Part shown: one piece after another, positions 24,432-34,143 of the stretch
Numbering within the stretch: the first letter of the stretch is position 1
Layout of the letters: each line of letters starts with the position of its first letter
DNA from: Deinococcus arboris
Lineage (GTDB): Bacteria > Deinococcota > Deinococci > Deinococcales > Deinococcaceae
NCBI RefSeq assembly: GCF_009755355.1
Contig: NZ_WQLB01000006.1
Span: 1-64,000, forward strand
DNA length: 64,000 bases
Reading direction: 5' to 3'
Notes under the pieces: model-generated
The model's input: the letters and a program-made list of their open reading frames with translations, nothing else
Told to the model about the DNA's origin: nothing
Databases searched by the model: none
Position numbers and translations under genes: made by a program

Positions 24432-25265
24432 ATGGAATGGTTTGCTGGCCTGAATGTGCTGAGTTTGGAATCGCGCCGCAGTGAAGAAATCGACGCCCTG
24501 ATTCGTCAGTACGGCGGCGCGCCGCAGGTCGCCCCCAGCATGCGCGAGGCGAAGCTGGACCTGAGTGCCGCTCTAGCACAGTTTGGACGCGACCTGGCCG
24601 CTGGCGACATTCACGCCGTGGTCTGCCTGACCGGCGTGGGCACCCGCGTGTTCCTGAAAGAACTCACCGCCCAGGTCCCTGAGCACCTAGACGCGCTGAG
24701 GGAGGTGCCGCTGGTGGCCAGCACAGGCCGGGCCGCCCAGAGCCTGCTTTCGTTTGGGCTCTCCAGCGTGCCTGTGGCCCGGCCCGGCAGCTGGCACGAG
24801 GTCACGGAGCACCTGCTGAGCACCTTGACCCGTGGGCAGCACGCCGCTGTGCTGGAATACGGCGAGAGCCTGCCACCTGCCCTGCGGCGCGAACTGGGGC
24901 ACGCCGGCCTCCGGGTCACCTCGGTGCCGGTCTACCGCTGCGCCTTTCCGCAGGACACTGGCCCGCTGGCCCGCGCGGTGCGCGACGTGGTGCTGGGCGG
25001 CCCCGACCTGCTGCTGCTGTCCAGCGGCACGCAACTGCTGCATTTTCTCAAGTATGCCGAGAAGATGAATCTGCTGGAAGAAACCCGCGCAGGCCTGCGC
25101 CGGCTAGTCACGGTCAGTATTGGCCCTGCGTGCAGCGAGGCCGCCGCCGACCTGGGCCTGCACATTGATCTGGAGGCTGACCCCCACAAGATGGCCATGC
25201 TGGTGCGTCTGGCGGCTCAGCATGGACCGGCGCTGCTGGCGCAGCGGCTGGGCCGCGCCGGCTAA
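24432..25265 (+). CDS. hemD: Uroporphyrinogen-III synthase
   Basis: Cyclises hydroxymethylbilane to uroporphyrinogen III in tetrapyrrole synthesis, cytosolic. The 277-residue protein has the two-lobe HemD pattern: LNVLSLESRRSEEI at the start, VCLTGVGTRVF in lobe 1, then a second lobe with VPVYRC, LLLLSSGTQLLHFL and VSIGPACSEAA. HemD sequences diverge widely, and this match rests on the TGVGT and GPACSEAA segments. Start at 24432 follows GAGAGG; an upstream in-frame ATG (24387) lacks signals. No other heme genes are adjacent. Confidence 0.85.
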   Translation: MEWFAGLNVLSLESRRSEEIDALIRQYGGAPQVAPSMREAKLDLSAALAQFGRDLAAGDIHAVVCLTGVGTRVFLKELTAQVPEHLDALREVPLVASTGRAAQSLLSFGLSSVPVARPGSWHEVTEHLLSTLTRGQHAAVLEYGESLPPALRRELGHAGLRVTSVPVYRCAFPQDTGPLARAVRDVVLGGPDLLLLSSGTQLLHFLKYAEKMNLLEETRAGLRRLVTVSIGPACSEAAADLGLHIDLEADPHKMAMLVRLAAQHGPALLAQRLGRAG

Positions 25266-25521
25266 GGGCCGATGTTGGGGCTGCGGTCAGCCACTAATGC
25301 TTGAACTGACCCTGTCCATGCGCCCGCGTCCGTCAGCAGTGAGACCAGATCCATCCACCACCTCTTTGGCCAGATTTGACCGAGCAGCACGCAGAATGAA
25401 CCTGCCGACAATCCCGTTCTCAGGTCACAGAACTGCTCTAGGCTAAGCTCCTGATGATGACTGACGCCTGTTTGACCTGGCCCCCCGCTCCGTGTCCGCC
25501 GCTGCGCGCTGGGGGCCGGCC

Positions 25522-26463
25522 ATGAGCGGCGGCCTGGTGGCGCTGCTGGACGATGTAGCCGCCGTTGCGCGCCTGGCGGCCGCCTCCATTGACGACATCG
25601 GCGCCGCCGCCGCCAAAGCCGGGGTCAAGGCCGTGGGCGTCGTGGTGGACGACACCGCCGTGACCCCCCGCTACGTCACCGGCTTCCGGCCCGAGCGCGA
25701 GCTGCCCATTATCTGGCGCATCGCGCGCGGCTCTCTGCGCAACAAGGTGCTGTTTATCCTGCCGGTGGCGCTGCTGCTCAGCCAGTTTCTGCCGGGGGCC
25801 ATCACGCCGCTCCTGATGCTCGGCGGCGCGTACCTGTGTTTTGAAGGCGCTGAGAAATTGGTTGAAGCCTTTGGCGGGCACCACGAAACCGAGGCCCAGA
25901 CCGAAGCCAAGCTCAGCAGCGAGGCCCACGAGCAGCAGATGGTGGCCGGCGCCATCCGCACAGACTTTATTCTGTCGGCCGAAATCATGGCCATTTCGCT
26001 GGCCGAGGTGGCGAGCGAGCCGTTTGCCCTGCGCGCCGTCATTCTGGTGGTGGTGGCCCTGCTGATTACCGCGCTGGTGTACGGCGTGGTGGGCCTGATC
26101 GTCAAGATGGATGACTTTGGCCTGCGGCTGGCCCAGAGCGGCTCGGGTGCGGCGCAGGCGCTAGGACGCGGGCTGGTGCGGGGCATGCCGGTGGTGCTGG
26201 GCGCGCTGTCGGTGATCGGCACGGCGGCCATGCTGTGGGTGGGCGGCCATATCGTGGTGGACGGCCTGGACAAATTTGGTTTTGGCGCGCCTGCACACTT
26301 TATTCATGACCTGGCAGTGTCGGCCGGGCACGCCGTACCCTTCGCCGAAGGCGTCGTCGAGTGGCTGGTCGAAACCATTGGGTCGGGTCTGGTGGGCCTG
26401 CTGATTGGTGGGGTTATCGTGGCCCTTTTGCACCTGCGTCCCGGCAAGAAAGCCGCCCACTGA
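25522..26463 (+). CDS. DUF808 inner-membrane protein
   Basis: A 313-residue membrane protein. The N-terminus MSGGLVALLDDVAAVARLAAASIDD is the family hallmark and fixes the start at 25522. Several hydrophobic helices follow (about 75-115, 170-215, 235-265, 290-310). The function of DUF808 (YedI-like) proteins is unknown. Its stop overlaps the manA start (TGATG), so the two are translated together, though I know of no functional link. Confidence 0.9.
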   Translation: MSGGLVALLDDVAAVARLAAASIDDIGAAAAKAGVKAVGVVVDDTAVTPRYVTGFRPERELPIIWRIARGSLRNKVLFILPVALLLSQFLPGAITPLLMLGGAYLCFEGAEKLVEAFGGHHETEAQTEAKLSSEAHEQQMVAGAIRTDFILSAEIMAISLAEVASEPFALRAVILVVVALLITALVYGVVGLIVKMDDFGLRLAQSGSGAAQALGRGLVRGMPVVLGALSVIGTAAMLWVGGHIVVDGLDKFGFGAPAHFIHDLAVSAGHAVPFAEGVVEWLVETIGSGLVGLLIGGVIVALLHLRPGKKAAH

Positions 26464-27398
26464 TGGCCGCCCTCCCTGCTTTTCTGCCGCTCACACCCCG
26501 GTTTCACCCACGGGTCTGGGGCGGCACGCGCTTGGCCCCCGTCAGCCCAGACGGCACCCCTATAGGCGAGGCCTGGCTGGCCGATGGGCAAAGTGTGGTG
26601 GCCAGTGGTCCCCAGGCCGGGCAGACCGTGCAGGCGCTGATGACCGCTGAGCCTCACGCCCTCCTGGGCCAACCCAATGCGCGTGGAACCTTTCCTCTGC
26701 TGATCAAACTGCTGGACTGCCAGGACTGGCTGAGTGTGCAGGTTCACCCTAACGACGACGAAGCCCACGCCCTGGTGAGCCCAGGCGAACGCGGCAAGAC
26801 TGAGGCCTGGCATGTGCTGGAGGTGGAGAAGGAAGGCGCTCTGCTGGCAGGTGTCACGGCTGGAACCACCCCGGAGGCGCTGGCAGAAGCCATCCAGGAA
26901 GGCCATGTGCTGACCTATTGCGAGCGGCACCACCCAGCGCCCGGCGACACGCTGCTCATTCCAGCCGGGACGCTGCACGCGCTGGGCCCAGGGCTCCTGA
27001 TCTACGAGGTGCAGCAGGCGTCAGATACCACCTACCGCGTCTACGACTGGGACCGCCCAGCCAGCGCGGGGCGCACCCTGCACTTAGAAGAGTCGGTGCG
27101 GGTCACAAAACCAGAAGCGCAAGCACAGTGGACGCCAGCCTCAACGTCGGCTGGCGTGGGTGAACTCACAGCCTGCGAGTTCTTTACCCTGCGCGGGGTA
27201 ACGGGTGACAGCACGCTGACTTTGGGCGGCCGGTGTGCCCTGGTGACGGCGGTAGAGGGTGAGGTAACCCTGACTGCTGGTACAGAAACACTCACCCTGA
27301 CCTCCTACGACACAGCGCTGATTCCGGCCGCCACAGGTGACGTGCAGGTGACGGGCCGTGGGCGGGTGCTGGTCGCACAGGAGGGGCCGCAGGACTGA
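26463..27398 (+). CDS. manA: Mannose-6-phosphate isomerase, class I
   Basis: Zinc enzyme interconverting mannose-6-phosphate and fructose-6-phosphate, cytosolic, 311 residues (the short bacterial form). Zinc-site motifs are VQVHPNDDEAH (His95), GKTEAWHVL (Glu114) and PAGTLHALG, with the catalytic-loop arginine region in SDTTYRVYDWDR. It begins one base inside the DUF808 stop. The product feeds GDP-mannose and polysaccharide synthesis or mannose use. Confidence 0.92.
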   Translation: MAALPAFLPLTPRFHPRVWGGTRLAPVSPDGTPIGEAWLADGQSVVASGPQAGQTVQALMTAEPHALLGQPNARGTFPLLIKLLDCQDWLSVQVHPNDDEAHALVSPGERGKTEAWHVLEVEKEGALLAGVTAGTTPEALAEAIQEGHVLTYCERHHPAPGDTLLIPAGTLHALGPGLLIYEVQQASDTTYRVYDWDRPASAGRTLHLEESVRVTKPEAQAQWTPASTSAGVGELTACEFFTLRGVTGDSTLTLGGRCALVTAVEGEVTLTAGTETLTLTSYDTALIPAATGDVQVTGRGRVLVAQEGPQD

Positions 27399-27711
27399 CC
27401 AGAGATAGCGCCCCTTTCCTCAGGCAGTATGGTTGAACACCTCTGAAAGAGCAGCGGCATGGAATGAACGGCCTGATGACCTTTCGGGGCTGGAGGTGTG
27501 ATGGATGTCTCCCGTCGAGAGATGCCTTCCACAACGCTCATACACTCCGAAATCGAGCCGCTTTGTTCACGCCCGGCACCCGCTTTACTGCTTACCAGGG
27601 ACCATCAAGCTGATTTGGGCAAAAGATTCCATCGGGCGTTGTCTCAGCCCTGGGCTCAGGGCAAACTGTCCTGCTCATCAAACGAAATGCTGCATCTGCT
27701 CTCCCCAGCCA
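27399..27711. other. Intergenic region between convergent genes; no feature seen
   Basis: Lies between manA (plus) and copD (minus). Open frames here read through other genes or have poor composition. I found no hairpin with a T-run. Confidence 0.4.
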
Positions 27712-28527
27712 TCAGCCAGCAGGCGACCGACCACCCGTTTCTTGCTGGCCATGGCTGGGGTCATGCCCGCCCGGCGGCGCCTGAGTCACCAGCCAGACCG
27801 TGACCCCCAGGGCCGCCAGCAGCAGCAGGCCTTCGCGCGCCAGGTGCGGACGCACTCCGTCTGCACGCCGCACGAAAGCTCGGCGCACCAGCACGGCAGC
27901 CCCCAGGGCCAGAGCCACCAGCGCCAGCTTGACGAGCAGGGCTTGCCCATACCCCGTGCCGGGCCACTGCGCGGCCAGCGGCAGGTGGGTCCGGGCCATC
28001 AGGAAGCCGGTAGCGGCCAGCACGACCACACAGGTCAGCGCCACCGGGGTAAAACGCCGCGCCAGAGCCCAGGACGGGCGACCCAGCAGGGTCAGCACCC
28101 CGCCCAGCCAGACACTCATGGCGCCGGCGTGCAGCGCGTGTTCGGCGCGGGTCCAGGCGCCGTGGCCCGAGCCGTGGCCCACCCCGGCCGCGCCCCACAA
28201 GGTCACCGCCGCGCCCAGCAGCAGCCCCGGCCAGGGCCAGCCCCCCGATTCGGCGGCCAGCAGCAGGGCGGCGCCCATCAGGCCAGTGAGCATGGCGCGG
28301 CCGGTACCGGTGCCGGTCAGGTACGCCTGAACGTCCGCCGGGGCAGTGAACCCCAGCGCCCCCAGGGTCAGGGCCACCTGAAGGCCCCAGCCCAGCAGCA
28401 GCAGCGCGCCGCCCGCCAGGGGCCAGCGCAGACGCGGAAAGCTCGGTGTCCAGAGCCGCCGGGCCAGGACACCGCCCAGCAGCAGCACCAATCCGGCATA
28501 CACCGCCCCCGTGGCGACAGACAGCAT
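27712..28527 (-). CDS. copD: CopD-domain copper transport membrane protein
   Basis: A 271-residue inner-membrane protein with about eight hydrophobic helices. Conserved His residues are in the helix starting GAWTRAEHALHAGAMSVWLGG, typical of the CopD domain (PF05425). It is thought to move copper across the inner membrane together with CopC. It starts two bases after copC and is the last gene of DUF2946-ycnI-copC-copD. Confidence 0.9.
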   Translation of the reverse strand: MLSVATGAVYAGLVLLLGGVLARRLWTPSFPRLRWPLAGGALLLLGWGLQVALTLGALGFTAPADVQAYLTGTGTGRAMLTGLMGAALLLAAESGGWPWPGLLLGAAVTLWGAAGVGHGSGHGAWTRAEHALHAGAMSVWLGGVLTLLGRPSWALARRFTPVALTCVVVLAATGFLMARTHLPLAAQWPGTGYGQALLVKLALVALALGAAVLVRRAFVRRADGVRPHLAREGLLLLAALGVTVWLVTQAPPGGHDPSHGQQETGGRSPAG

Positions 28528-28529
28528 GC

Positions 28530-28928
28530 TTATTTCACGCGGAAGGTGCTCAGGCCTGTCACTGGATGCCCATCCTCAGACAGCAGTTTCCAGGCCACCA
28601 CGTAGAGTCCGGGCTTCAGACCAGGCTTCAGGGGCACGCTGACCTGCGCGGCCAGCCCCGTGGTTTTGTGTGCCCGGCTGGCCAGCGCGGCCGACTCGGC
28701 GCTCTGGCTCAGGGCCTTCTGTGCGGCCACCTGTGCGGTCTGTCCGGCTGGCAGCGCCATCACCCGCAGGGTGCTAAAGCGCAGCTCAATGGGTTCACTA
28801 AAGGTCAGGCGCACGGCCTGAGGCGCGGCCACTGTGGCCCCCTGGGCAGGGCTGACAGCCGTGACAGCCGTATGGGCCAATGACACGCCCCCCAGGGCAA
28901 ACATCAGGCTCAGAAACAGGTGTTTCAT
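28530..28928 (-). CDS. copC: CopC-domain periplasmic copper-binding protein
   Basis: A 132-residue exported protein with a signal peptide ending VSLAHTA. The mature domain begins with the copper-ligand histidine (His19 of the precursor, AHTAVTAVSPAQG) and contains LTFSEPIE and the closing WKLLSEDGHPVTG motif with a second His. This is the standard CopC/YobA pattern for a single Cu(II) site. It is coupled to copD. Confidence 0.9.
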   Translation of the reverse strand: MKHLFLSLMFALGGVSLAHTAVTAVSPAQGATVAAPQAVRLTFSEPIELRFSTLRVMALPAGQTAQVAAQKALSQSAESAALASRAHKTTGLAAQVSVPLKPGLKPGLYVVAWKLLSEDGHPVTGLSTFRVK

Positions 28929-29106
28929 GGAACTTCACCTCCGGTGGGCAGACCAGACGGACGCCTGGCCTGCCCTCAGTGGATCGCTGGTCATCTCTGG
29001 ATGAGCAGGCGAAGCGAGAAGCGAATAAAGAACGTCGTGGTGGGAATGAAGCGGCTCCGGCGCCCGTCTGGTGGCGCGGCCTATGAGCTGCGGAGGTCTT
29101 GGCCTG

Positions 29107-29559
29107 TTACTTCAGGGTCGTCTTGCTGGCAGGGCCGCTGGCCGGGTCGGTGTCATCCCAGGCGACCACACTGCCGTCACTGTAAGTTTGGTAGACCTTC
29201 CAGGCTAGCTCGCCGGGCGCCGCCGGATTGCGCGCCTGGAAGAAGAAGCGGGCGTACTCCATGGGCGCCACGCGGCCTTTCCAGATTACCTCTGTGACCA
29301 GGCCATCCGCGTTTTTTCTGACCGTACGGGTAAAGCCAGGCGTGACCTGAAACCGGCTGATGCTAACGCCCGCCGGCACCACCAGCCGAATCTCGGTGGT
29401 GCTGATGTCTTTTTCGGTGGGCACGTTCAGGCGGTAGGTTTCACTGGCACCGACCTTGCTTTCGGTCAGGCCGCCTTCAGTGCGGACAGTGGCGTGGGCA
29501 GCGGCGAGAGGCAGCAGGAGGGCGGCCGACAGGGCCAGCAGGAATGCAGGAAATTTCAT
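29107..29559 (-). CDS. YcnI-like (DUF1775) exported protein
   Basis: A 150-residue protein with a signal peptide ([23 protein letters not shown]) so that the mature protein should begin with a His, as in copper-binding YcnI. The domain has [22 protein letters not shown] and EVIWKG. Typical members end with a membrane helix, which is missing here, so it should be soluble. The ATG at 29559 fixes the signal peptide; the frame upstream is spurious. Confidence 0.87.
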   Translation of the reverse strand: MKFPAFLLALSAALLLPLAAAHATVRTEGGLTESKVGASETYRLNVPTEKDISTTEIRLVVPAGVSISRFQVTPGFTRTVRKNADGLVTEVIWKGRVAPMEYARFFFQARNPAAPGELAWKVYQTYSDGSVVAWDDTDPASGPASKTTLK

Positions 29560-29644
29560 GGGGAACCTCGGTGGGTATGGGGGCGCGGCAGGCGTGGCCA
29601 GCCACCCGGCATGGGGGCTGAGACAGGCCTTTGAGGGCAGACCG

Positions 29645-30139
29645 TCAACCGAGGACAGGGGGCGCGCGGGGCTGGGGGCCGCGCTGGGGCGCCAGCACAG
29701 GCCGCTGGGCGGTGGGAACGCGGGCCGCTTGAGACGCCGGGAGAGCAACAAAGAGCAAGGCCCTTCCGGCTTCCAGGGCAAAGGCCGCCGTGAAGCAGAA
29801 AGGGCAGTGTGCGCCGTGGTCAGCGCGGTGGGGCGGGGCATTGGGCGCCGCGTCGCTCAGGGCCGTCACCGGAGCCTGGGGCGCGGGGTGACTCCGATCT
29901 GCCTCTTCCGGTGGCTGGTGGCTATGGCCCGCGTGAGCTGCGCTGTGGGCGTGGGCCTCAGTCCTCTCGACCAGCCCAGCCAGGGGCGCCGCCGTCACCC
30001 GGAGCAGCGGCGCCAGGGCAGACCCCCCTGACCCCGTCACGCGGCCCAGGAAAGCAAACGAGGCGAGCAGGCACAGCAGGGCCAGCAGCCAGCGCTGCCC
30101 CCTCCCTGCTTTCCCCTGCTGTCTCACGCGGGCCAGCAT
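29645..30139 (-). CDS. DUF2946-like protein with His-rich region and CPFC motif
   Basis: A 164-residue protein with one N-terminal hydrophobic segment (about 17-33), a histidine-rich stretch ([13 protein letters not shown]) and the DUF2946 core [18 protein letters not shown]. It lies first in the run leading to ycnI, copC and copD, a common neighbourhood for this family, which suggests copper handling at the inner membrane. It also sits only about 60 bases after pstB on the same strand, so read-through is possible. Confidence 0.78.
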   Translation of the reverse strand: MLARVRQQGKAGRGQRWLLALLCLLASFAFLGRVTGSGGSALAPLLRVTAAPLAGLVERTEAHAHSAAHAGHSHQPPEEADRSHPAPQAPVTALSDAAPNAPPHRADHGAHCPFCFTAAFALEAGRALLFVALPASQAARVPTAQRPVLAPQRGPQPRAPPVLG

Positions 30140-30199
30140 AGAGCGGGGGGACGGTGCAGGTGTCCTGCGGCCGTCCCCGGTCCCTGTCCCCGGCAGGCT

Positions 30200-30958
30200 T
30201 TAGCCGAAGCGACCCGTCACATACGCCTCGGTGCGCTCGTCGCGCGGCGAGGTAAAAATCTGGTCGGTGACGCCGTGTTCCACGAGGTCGCCGTTCAGGA
30301 AGAACGAGGTGGTGTCCGAAACCCGCGCCGCCTGGTGCATGTTGTGGGTCACGATGATGATGGTCGTCACCTGCTTGAGGCCGGTCATCAGTTCCTCAAT
30401 CTTGGCCGTGCTGGCGGGGTCCAGGGCGCTGGTGGGTTCGTCCATCAGCAGGATTTCGGGCTCCACGGCCAGGGCACGCGCGATACACAGGCGCTGCTGC
30501 TGCCCGCCTGACAGGCCAGTGGCCGGCGTTTTGAGGCGGTCTTTGACCTCTTCCCACAGCGCGGCGCCGCGCAGCGAGCGCTCGGCCATCTCCATCAGGC
30601 GCTTGCTGTCACGGATGCCCGCCAGCTTGAGACCCGAGACCACGTTGTCAAAGACACTCATGGTGGGAAAGGGGTTGGGCTTCTGGAACACCATGCCCAC
30701 GCGGCGGCGCATGGCCACCGGGTCCACGCCCGCGCCGTAGACGTTCTCGCCGTCTAGCAGGATGGTGCCCTCCACGCGGGCGCCAGGGGTCAGGTCGTGC
30801 ATGCGGTTAATAGCCCGCAGGAAGGTGGTCTTGCCGCAGCCCGAGGGGCCGATCAGGGCGTTGACACTGCCGCGCTGCACGGTCAGGTCCACGCCGCGCA
30901 CGGCCTGCTTGTCGCCGTAAAAAATATTGACGTTCTGGGCACTGAGGATGGGGGTCAC
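30200..30958 (-). CDS. pstB: Phosphate ABC transporter ATP-binding protein
   Basis: A 252-residue ATPase that powers PstCA. Walker [10 protein letters not shown] (37-45), signature LSGGQQQR, Walker [14 protein letters not shown] and the H-loop THNMHQA are intact. The NRMHDL segment after Walker A is diagnostic of PstB. It follows pstA by 15 bases. No phoU follows; the next gene is the DUF2946 gene. Confidence 0.96.
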   Translation of the reverse strand: MTPILSAQNVNIFYGDKQAVRGVDLTVQRGSVNALIGPSGCGKTTFLRAINRMHDLTPGARVEGTILLDGENVYGAGVDPVAMRRRVGMVFQKPNPFPTMSVFDNVVSGLKLAGIRDSKRLMEMAERSLRGAALWEEVKDRLKTPATGLSGGQQQRLCIARALAVEPEILLMDEPTSALDPASTAKIEELMTGLKQVTTIIIVTHNMHQAARVSDTTSFFLNGDLVEHGVTDQIFTSPRDERTEAYVTGRFG

Positions 30959-30973
30959 AGAGGTACGGCTCCT

Positions 30974-31837
30974 TTACTTGCGGCGGCTGGCGCGGCGGGC
31001 CAGCAGACTGGTGAGGAAAATCAGGGTGATGAGCAGCAGGGCGCCCGCTTTGGCCAGACGCTGGTTCTCGTCGTAGGCGCTGGTGGCGCCCCGGTAAATT
31101 TCTAGGGGCAGGGCGCTCATGGGTTTGGTGGGATCCACGTTGATCTGGTTGTTGCCGAAGGCCGTGAACAGCAGCGGCGCCGCCTCGCCGGCCACGCGGG
31201 CCAGCGCCAGCATCACGCCGGTCACGATGCCCCCGGCGGCGGCCGGCAGCACGATGCGCAGCGTCACCAGCCACTTGGGCAGCCCCAGGGCCAGGCCAGC
31301 TTCGCGCACCGTCTGGGGCACCAGCTTGAGCACTTCCTCGGTGGTGCGCACCACGATAGGAATCATCAGGAAGCCCAGCGCCACCGCGCCTGCCAGCCCC
31401 GAGAAGCCAAATTGCAGCACGATCAGCCCGTAGGCCACCAGGCCCATCACGATGGCGGGAATCCCGGCCAGCACGTCGCTGACCATGCGAATGGTGGGCA
31501 TCAGGGGGTGGCGGGGGTACTCGGCCAGAAAGATGCCACCGGCGACCCCCACCGTCACGCCCAGAAGACTGGCCATGGCCAGCATCTCGACGCTGCCCAG
31601 AATGGCATTGGCCAGGCCGCCGCCGGTCTCGCCCTCGGGGGCCGGCACCTTGGTAAAGAAGTCCAGGTTCATGGCCCCCAGACCCTCGCGGAGCAGGTAC
31701 AGGAAAATCAGGATCAGGGGCGCGACCACCAGCAGGGTGGCCAGGAGAATCAGGCCGCCCATCAGCAGGTTCTGTGCGCGCCGGGCAGGACTGAGGCCGT
31801 GGCGGCGGGCGGGCGCCTGGGTGGCGGCACTCATCAT
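30974..31837 (-). CDS. pstA: Phosphate ABC transporter permease PstA
   Basis: Inner-membrane permease, 287 residues with six predicted helices and the ABC permease EAA loop ([17 protein letters not shown]). The start overlaps the pstC stop (ATGA, with two consecutive ATG codons). Confidence 0.95.
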   Translation of the reverse strand: MMSAATQAPARRHGLSPARRAQNLLMGGLILLATLLVVAPLILIFLYLLREGLGAMNLDFFTKVPAPEGETGGGLANAILGSVEMLAMASLLGVTVGVAGGIFLAEYPRHPLMPTIRMVSDVLAGIPAIVMGLVAYGLIVLQFGFSGLAGAVALGFLMIPIVVRTTEEVLKLVPQTVREAGLALGLPKWLVTLRIVLPAAAGGIVTGVMLALARVAGEAAPLLFTAFGNNQINVDPTKPMSALPLEIYRGATSAYDENQRLAKAGALLLITLIFLTSLLARRASRRK

Positions 31838-32850
31838 TGAATCCCCTTGGGCGTCAGGCGCGCGATGATCAGGCGGGCCACGAAGTTAACAGCCACACTC
31901 AGGACAAACAGGCTCAGGCCCAGGGTCACCACGCTGGAGCGGTGCAGGGCCTCCTGCGCGTCCCCGAACTGATTGGCAATCACTGAGGCCATGGTGCTGG
32001 CGCCGCCCCAGATGCTTTTCAGAAGGTCCTGGCTGTCCCCGATGACCATGGCCACCGCCAGCGTTTCGCCCAGCGCGCGGCCCAGGGCCAGAATTACGCC
32101 GCCCAGAATGCCGGCGCGGGCGTAGGGCAAGATGGCGCGCGAAATGACTTCCCATTTGGTCGCGCCCAGCGCGTACATGGCTTCACGCTGATCCTGCGGC
32201 ACCAAGCGGATGACATCGCGCGCCACCGACGCCGTGTAGGGCAGAATCATGACCGTCAGGATGATGACGGCCAGGGCGAGACCGCGCCCGCCAACCCCGT
32301 CCGGCACAAAGAAGCATTGCAAGGTAGTCTGCCCGCTGTCCCAGAGGGTCTTGCAACTGCTGTACAGCGCCACCCGCTCGGGATTCGTTTCCAGGTTGAA
32401 AAAGGTCAGCTGCCATTTGGCCAGCACCGGCGCGATCACGAACAGTGCCCACAGGCCGTACACCACGCTGGGCACCGCCGCCAGCAGTTCAATGAGGTAG
32501 CCAACCGGGTTGGCCAGCCACTTGGGGGCATACTCTGCCACAAAGAGGGCGCTGGCCACCGCCAGCGGCACGCTGATGGCCAGCGCCACCAGACTGGTGA
32601 CGAGAGTGCCCACAATCATGGCCACAGCCCCAAAGGTGCCTTCAACGGGATTCCAGGTGCGCTGCGTGAAAAAGCTCAAGCCAAACTCGGACAGAGCAGG
32701 CCAGGATTCACGGCCCAGCTGGTAGACACTGAGGACGAAGACAAGCACGATAATGCCGGCCAGCAGCAGAATCAGGCCCTGAAACACACGGTCAGAGGCG
32801 CTGCTGAGGCCAGCAGGGCGCGGCGGGCGGGTGTGGGTGGGTTCGCTCAT
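31834..32850 (-). CDS. pstC: Phosphate ABC transporter permease PstC
   Basis: Inner-membrane permease, 338 residues. Six helices are predicted, with the EAA loop at [20 protein letters not shown] periplasmic loop (about 130-180) contains the pair of Cys residues SSCKTL and LQCFF, which may form a disulfide. It follows pstS after 178 bases containing a terminator. Confidence 0.95.
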   Translation of the reverse strand: MSEPTHTRPPRPAGLSSASDRVFQGLILLLAGIIVLVFVLSVYQLGRESWPALSEFGLSFFTQRTWNPVEGTFGAVAMIVGTLVTSLVALAISVPLAVASALFVAEYAPKWLANPVGYLIELLAAVPSVVYGLWALFVIAPVLAKWQLTFFNLETNPERVALYSSCKTLWDSGQTTLQCFFVPDGVGGRGLALAVIILTVMILPYTASVARDVIRLVPQDQREAMYALGATKWEVISRAILPYARAGILGGVILALGRALGETLAVAMVIGDSQDLLKSIWGGASTMASVIANQFGDAQEALHRSSVVTLGLSLFVLSVAVNFVARLIIARLTPKGIQ

Positions 32851-32974
32851 GAGTTCATGACCCCTCCGGGGCCTTCGTCTTCAGTTCACACGGGCTTCGT
32901 CAGCGCCGCGTCAGGTGCGGGCGGCGGCGGGGGATTGGTCGGGACGGGGTGGAGGTCAGCGCGCTCAGGCGCAC

Positions 32975-33011
32975 AAAAAGGCGGCGCCCGCCCCTGGGGG
33001 AAAGCGCCGCC
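32975..33011 (-). terminator. Terminator between pstS and pstC
   Basis: On the minus strand GGCGGCGC and GCGCCGCC (33004-33011 and 32980-32987) form a perfect eight-base-pair stem, followed by five Ts (32975-32979), 18 bases past the pstS stop. As it lies inside the operon it probably lets only part of the transcripts proceed, giving more PstS than permease. Confidence 0.75.
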
Positions 33012-33028
33012 AACGTGGAAGGTCTTCT

Positions 33029-34054
33029 TTACAGCTTCTTGCCGTCGAAGGTCATCTTGTTCAGGATACTCTTGGCCTTGTTGGCGGCAGCAGCGGGCAG
33101 CTTGGCGTAATCCAGCGGCTCGTTGTAGCCCTGGCCGGTCGTGACCATCCAGCCCAGCAGGTCTTTCAGGGCCTTGGCCTGGGCCTGGGTGCGGCTGCCG
33201 TACTTCTGCTCCTGGTAGAAGATGACGTAGGTAAAGCTGGCAATCGGGTAGGCGTCGGCGTTGGCGCTGTTGGTCAGGCTGACGCGGGTGTCGGCCGGAA
33301 TGACCACGCCGTTGGCGGCCAGCGCGGCGGGGCCGTTATCGGCCAGCACGAACTTGCCAGCGCGGTTTTGCACGCTGCCGAAAGGCAGTTTGTTCTGCTT
33401 GGCGTACACCAGTTCTACGTAGCCGATGGCGCCGGGGGTGCTTTTCACCACGCCCGCCACGCCGTCGTTGCCGCGCGCGCCGGTGCCCACGGGCCACTGC
33501 AGGCTGTTGCCCACGCCGACCTTGCTCTTCCACTCACTGCTGACCTTGGCCAGGTAGTCGGAAAACACGTAGGTCGTGCCCGAGCCGTCGCTGCGGCGGG
33601 CCACCGTGATGGGCAGGGGCGCGATGGTGACGCCGGGGTTCAGGGCCGTGATGGCCTTGTCGTTCCAGGTCTTGATTTTGCCCAGGTAGATGTCGGCCAG
33701 CACCTTGCCGGTGAACTTGAGGGGCGCGGTCACGCCCGGCAGATTGTAGGCGGGCACCACGGCGCCGATGGCCGTGGGGATGTGCAGCAGCTGACCGGGG
33801 GCGTCTTTCATGGCCTCGTCACTCATGGGGTTATCGCTGCCGGCGAAGTCCACGGTGCGCTCCAGAATCTGTTTCTGGCCTGCGCCGCTGCCCACCGACT
33901 GGTAGTTCACGGCCACGCCCTTGTCGTTCTTGTACTCGGCAAACATCTTGCTGTACAGGGGGAAGGGAAAGCTGGCGCCCGCACCAGTCACGGTGGACTG
34001 GGCGGCGGCCATGGTCACGGTGAGGGCAGCAGCCAGAGCAAACATCTTCTTCAT
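33029..34054 (-). CDS. pstS: Phosphate-binding protein PstS
   Basis: Periplasmic phosphate receptor, 341 residues, signal peptide [19 protein letters not shown]. Phosphate-contacting motifs [11 protein letters not shown] near the mature N-terminus, [11 protein letters not shown] and [13 protein letters not shown] are present, with [10 protein letters not shown] further on. No lipobox, so it is soluble. I saw no clear Pho box upstream. Confidence 0.95.
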   Translation of the reverse strand: MKKMFALAAALTVTMAAAQSTVTGAGASFPFPLYSKMFAEYKNDKGVAVNYQSVGSGAGQKQILERTVDFAGSDNPMSDEAMKDAPGQLLHIPTAIGAVVPAYNLPGVTAPLKFTGKVLADIYLGKIKTWNDKAITALNPGVTIAPLPITVARRSDGSGTTYVFSDYLAKVSSEWKSKVGVGNSLQWPVGTGARGNDGVAGVVKSTPGAIGYVELVYAKQNKLPFGSVQNRAGKFVLADNGPAALAANGVVIPADTRVSLTNSANADAYPIASFTYVIFYQEQKYGSRTQAQAKALKDLLGWMVTTGQGYNEPLDYAKLPAAAANKAKSILNKMTFDGKKL

Positions 34055-34143
34055 GGCTGGCAGTGTGCCCGGCGATTGTCAGCGCCGCGTCACGTTCCAG
34101 AGGCCCCCTTTAAGGCTTCCCTGAGCCTTCCTGTGACGGCGTT

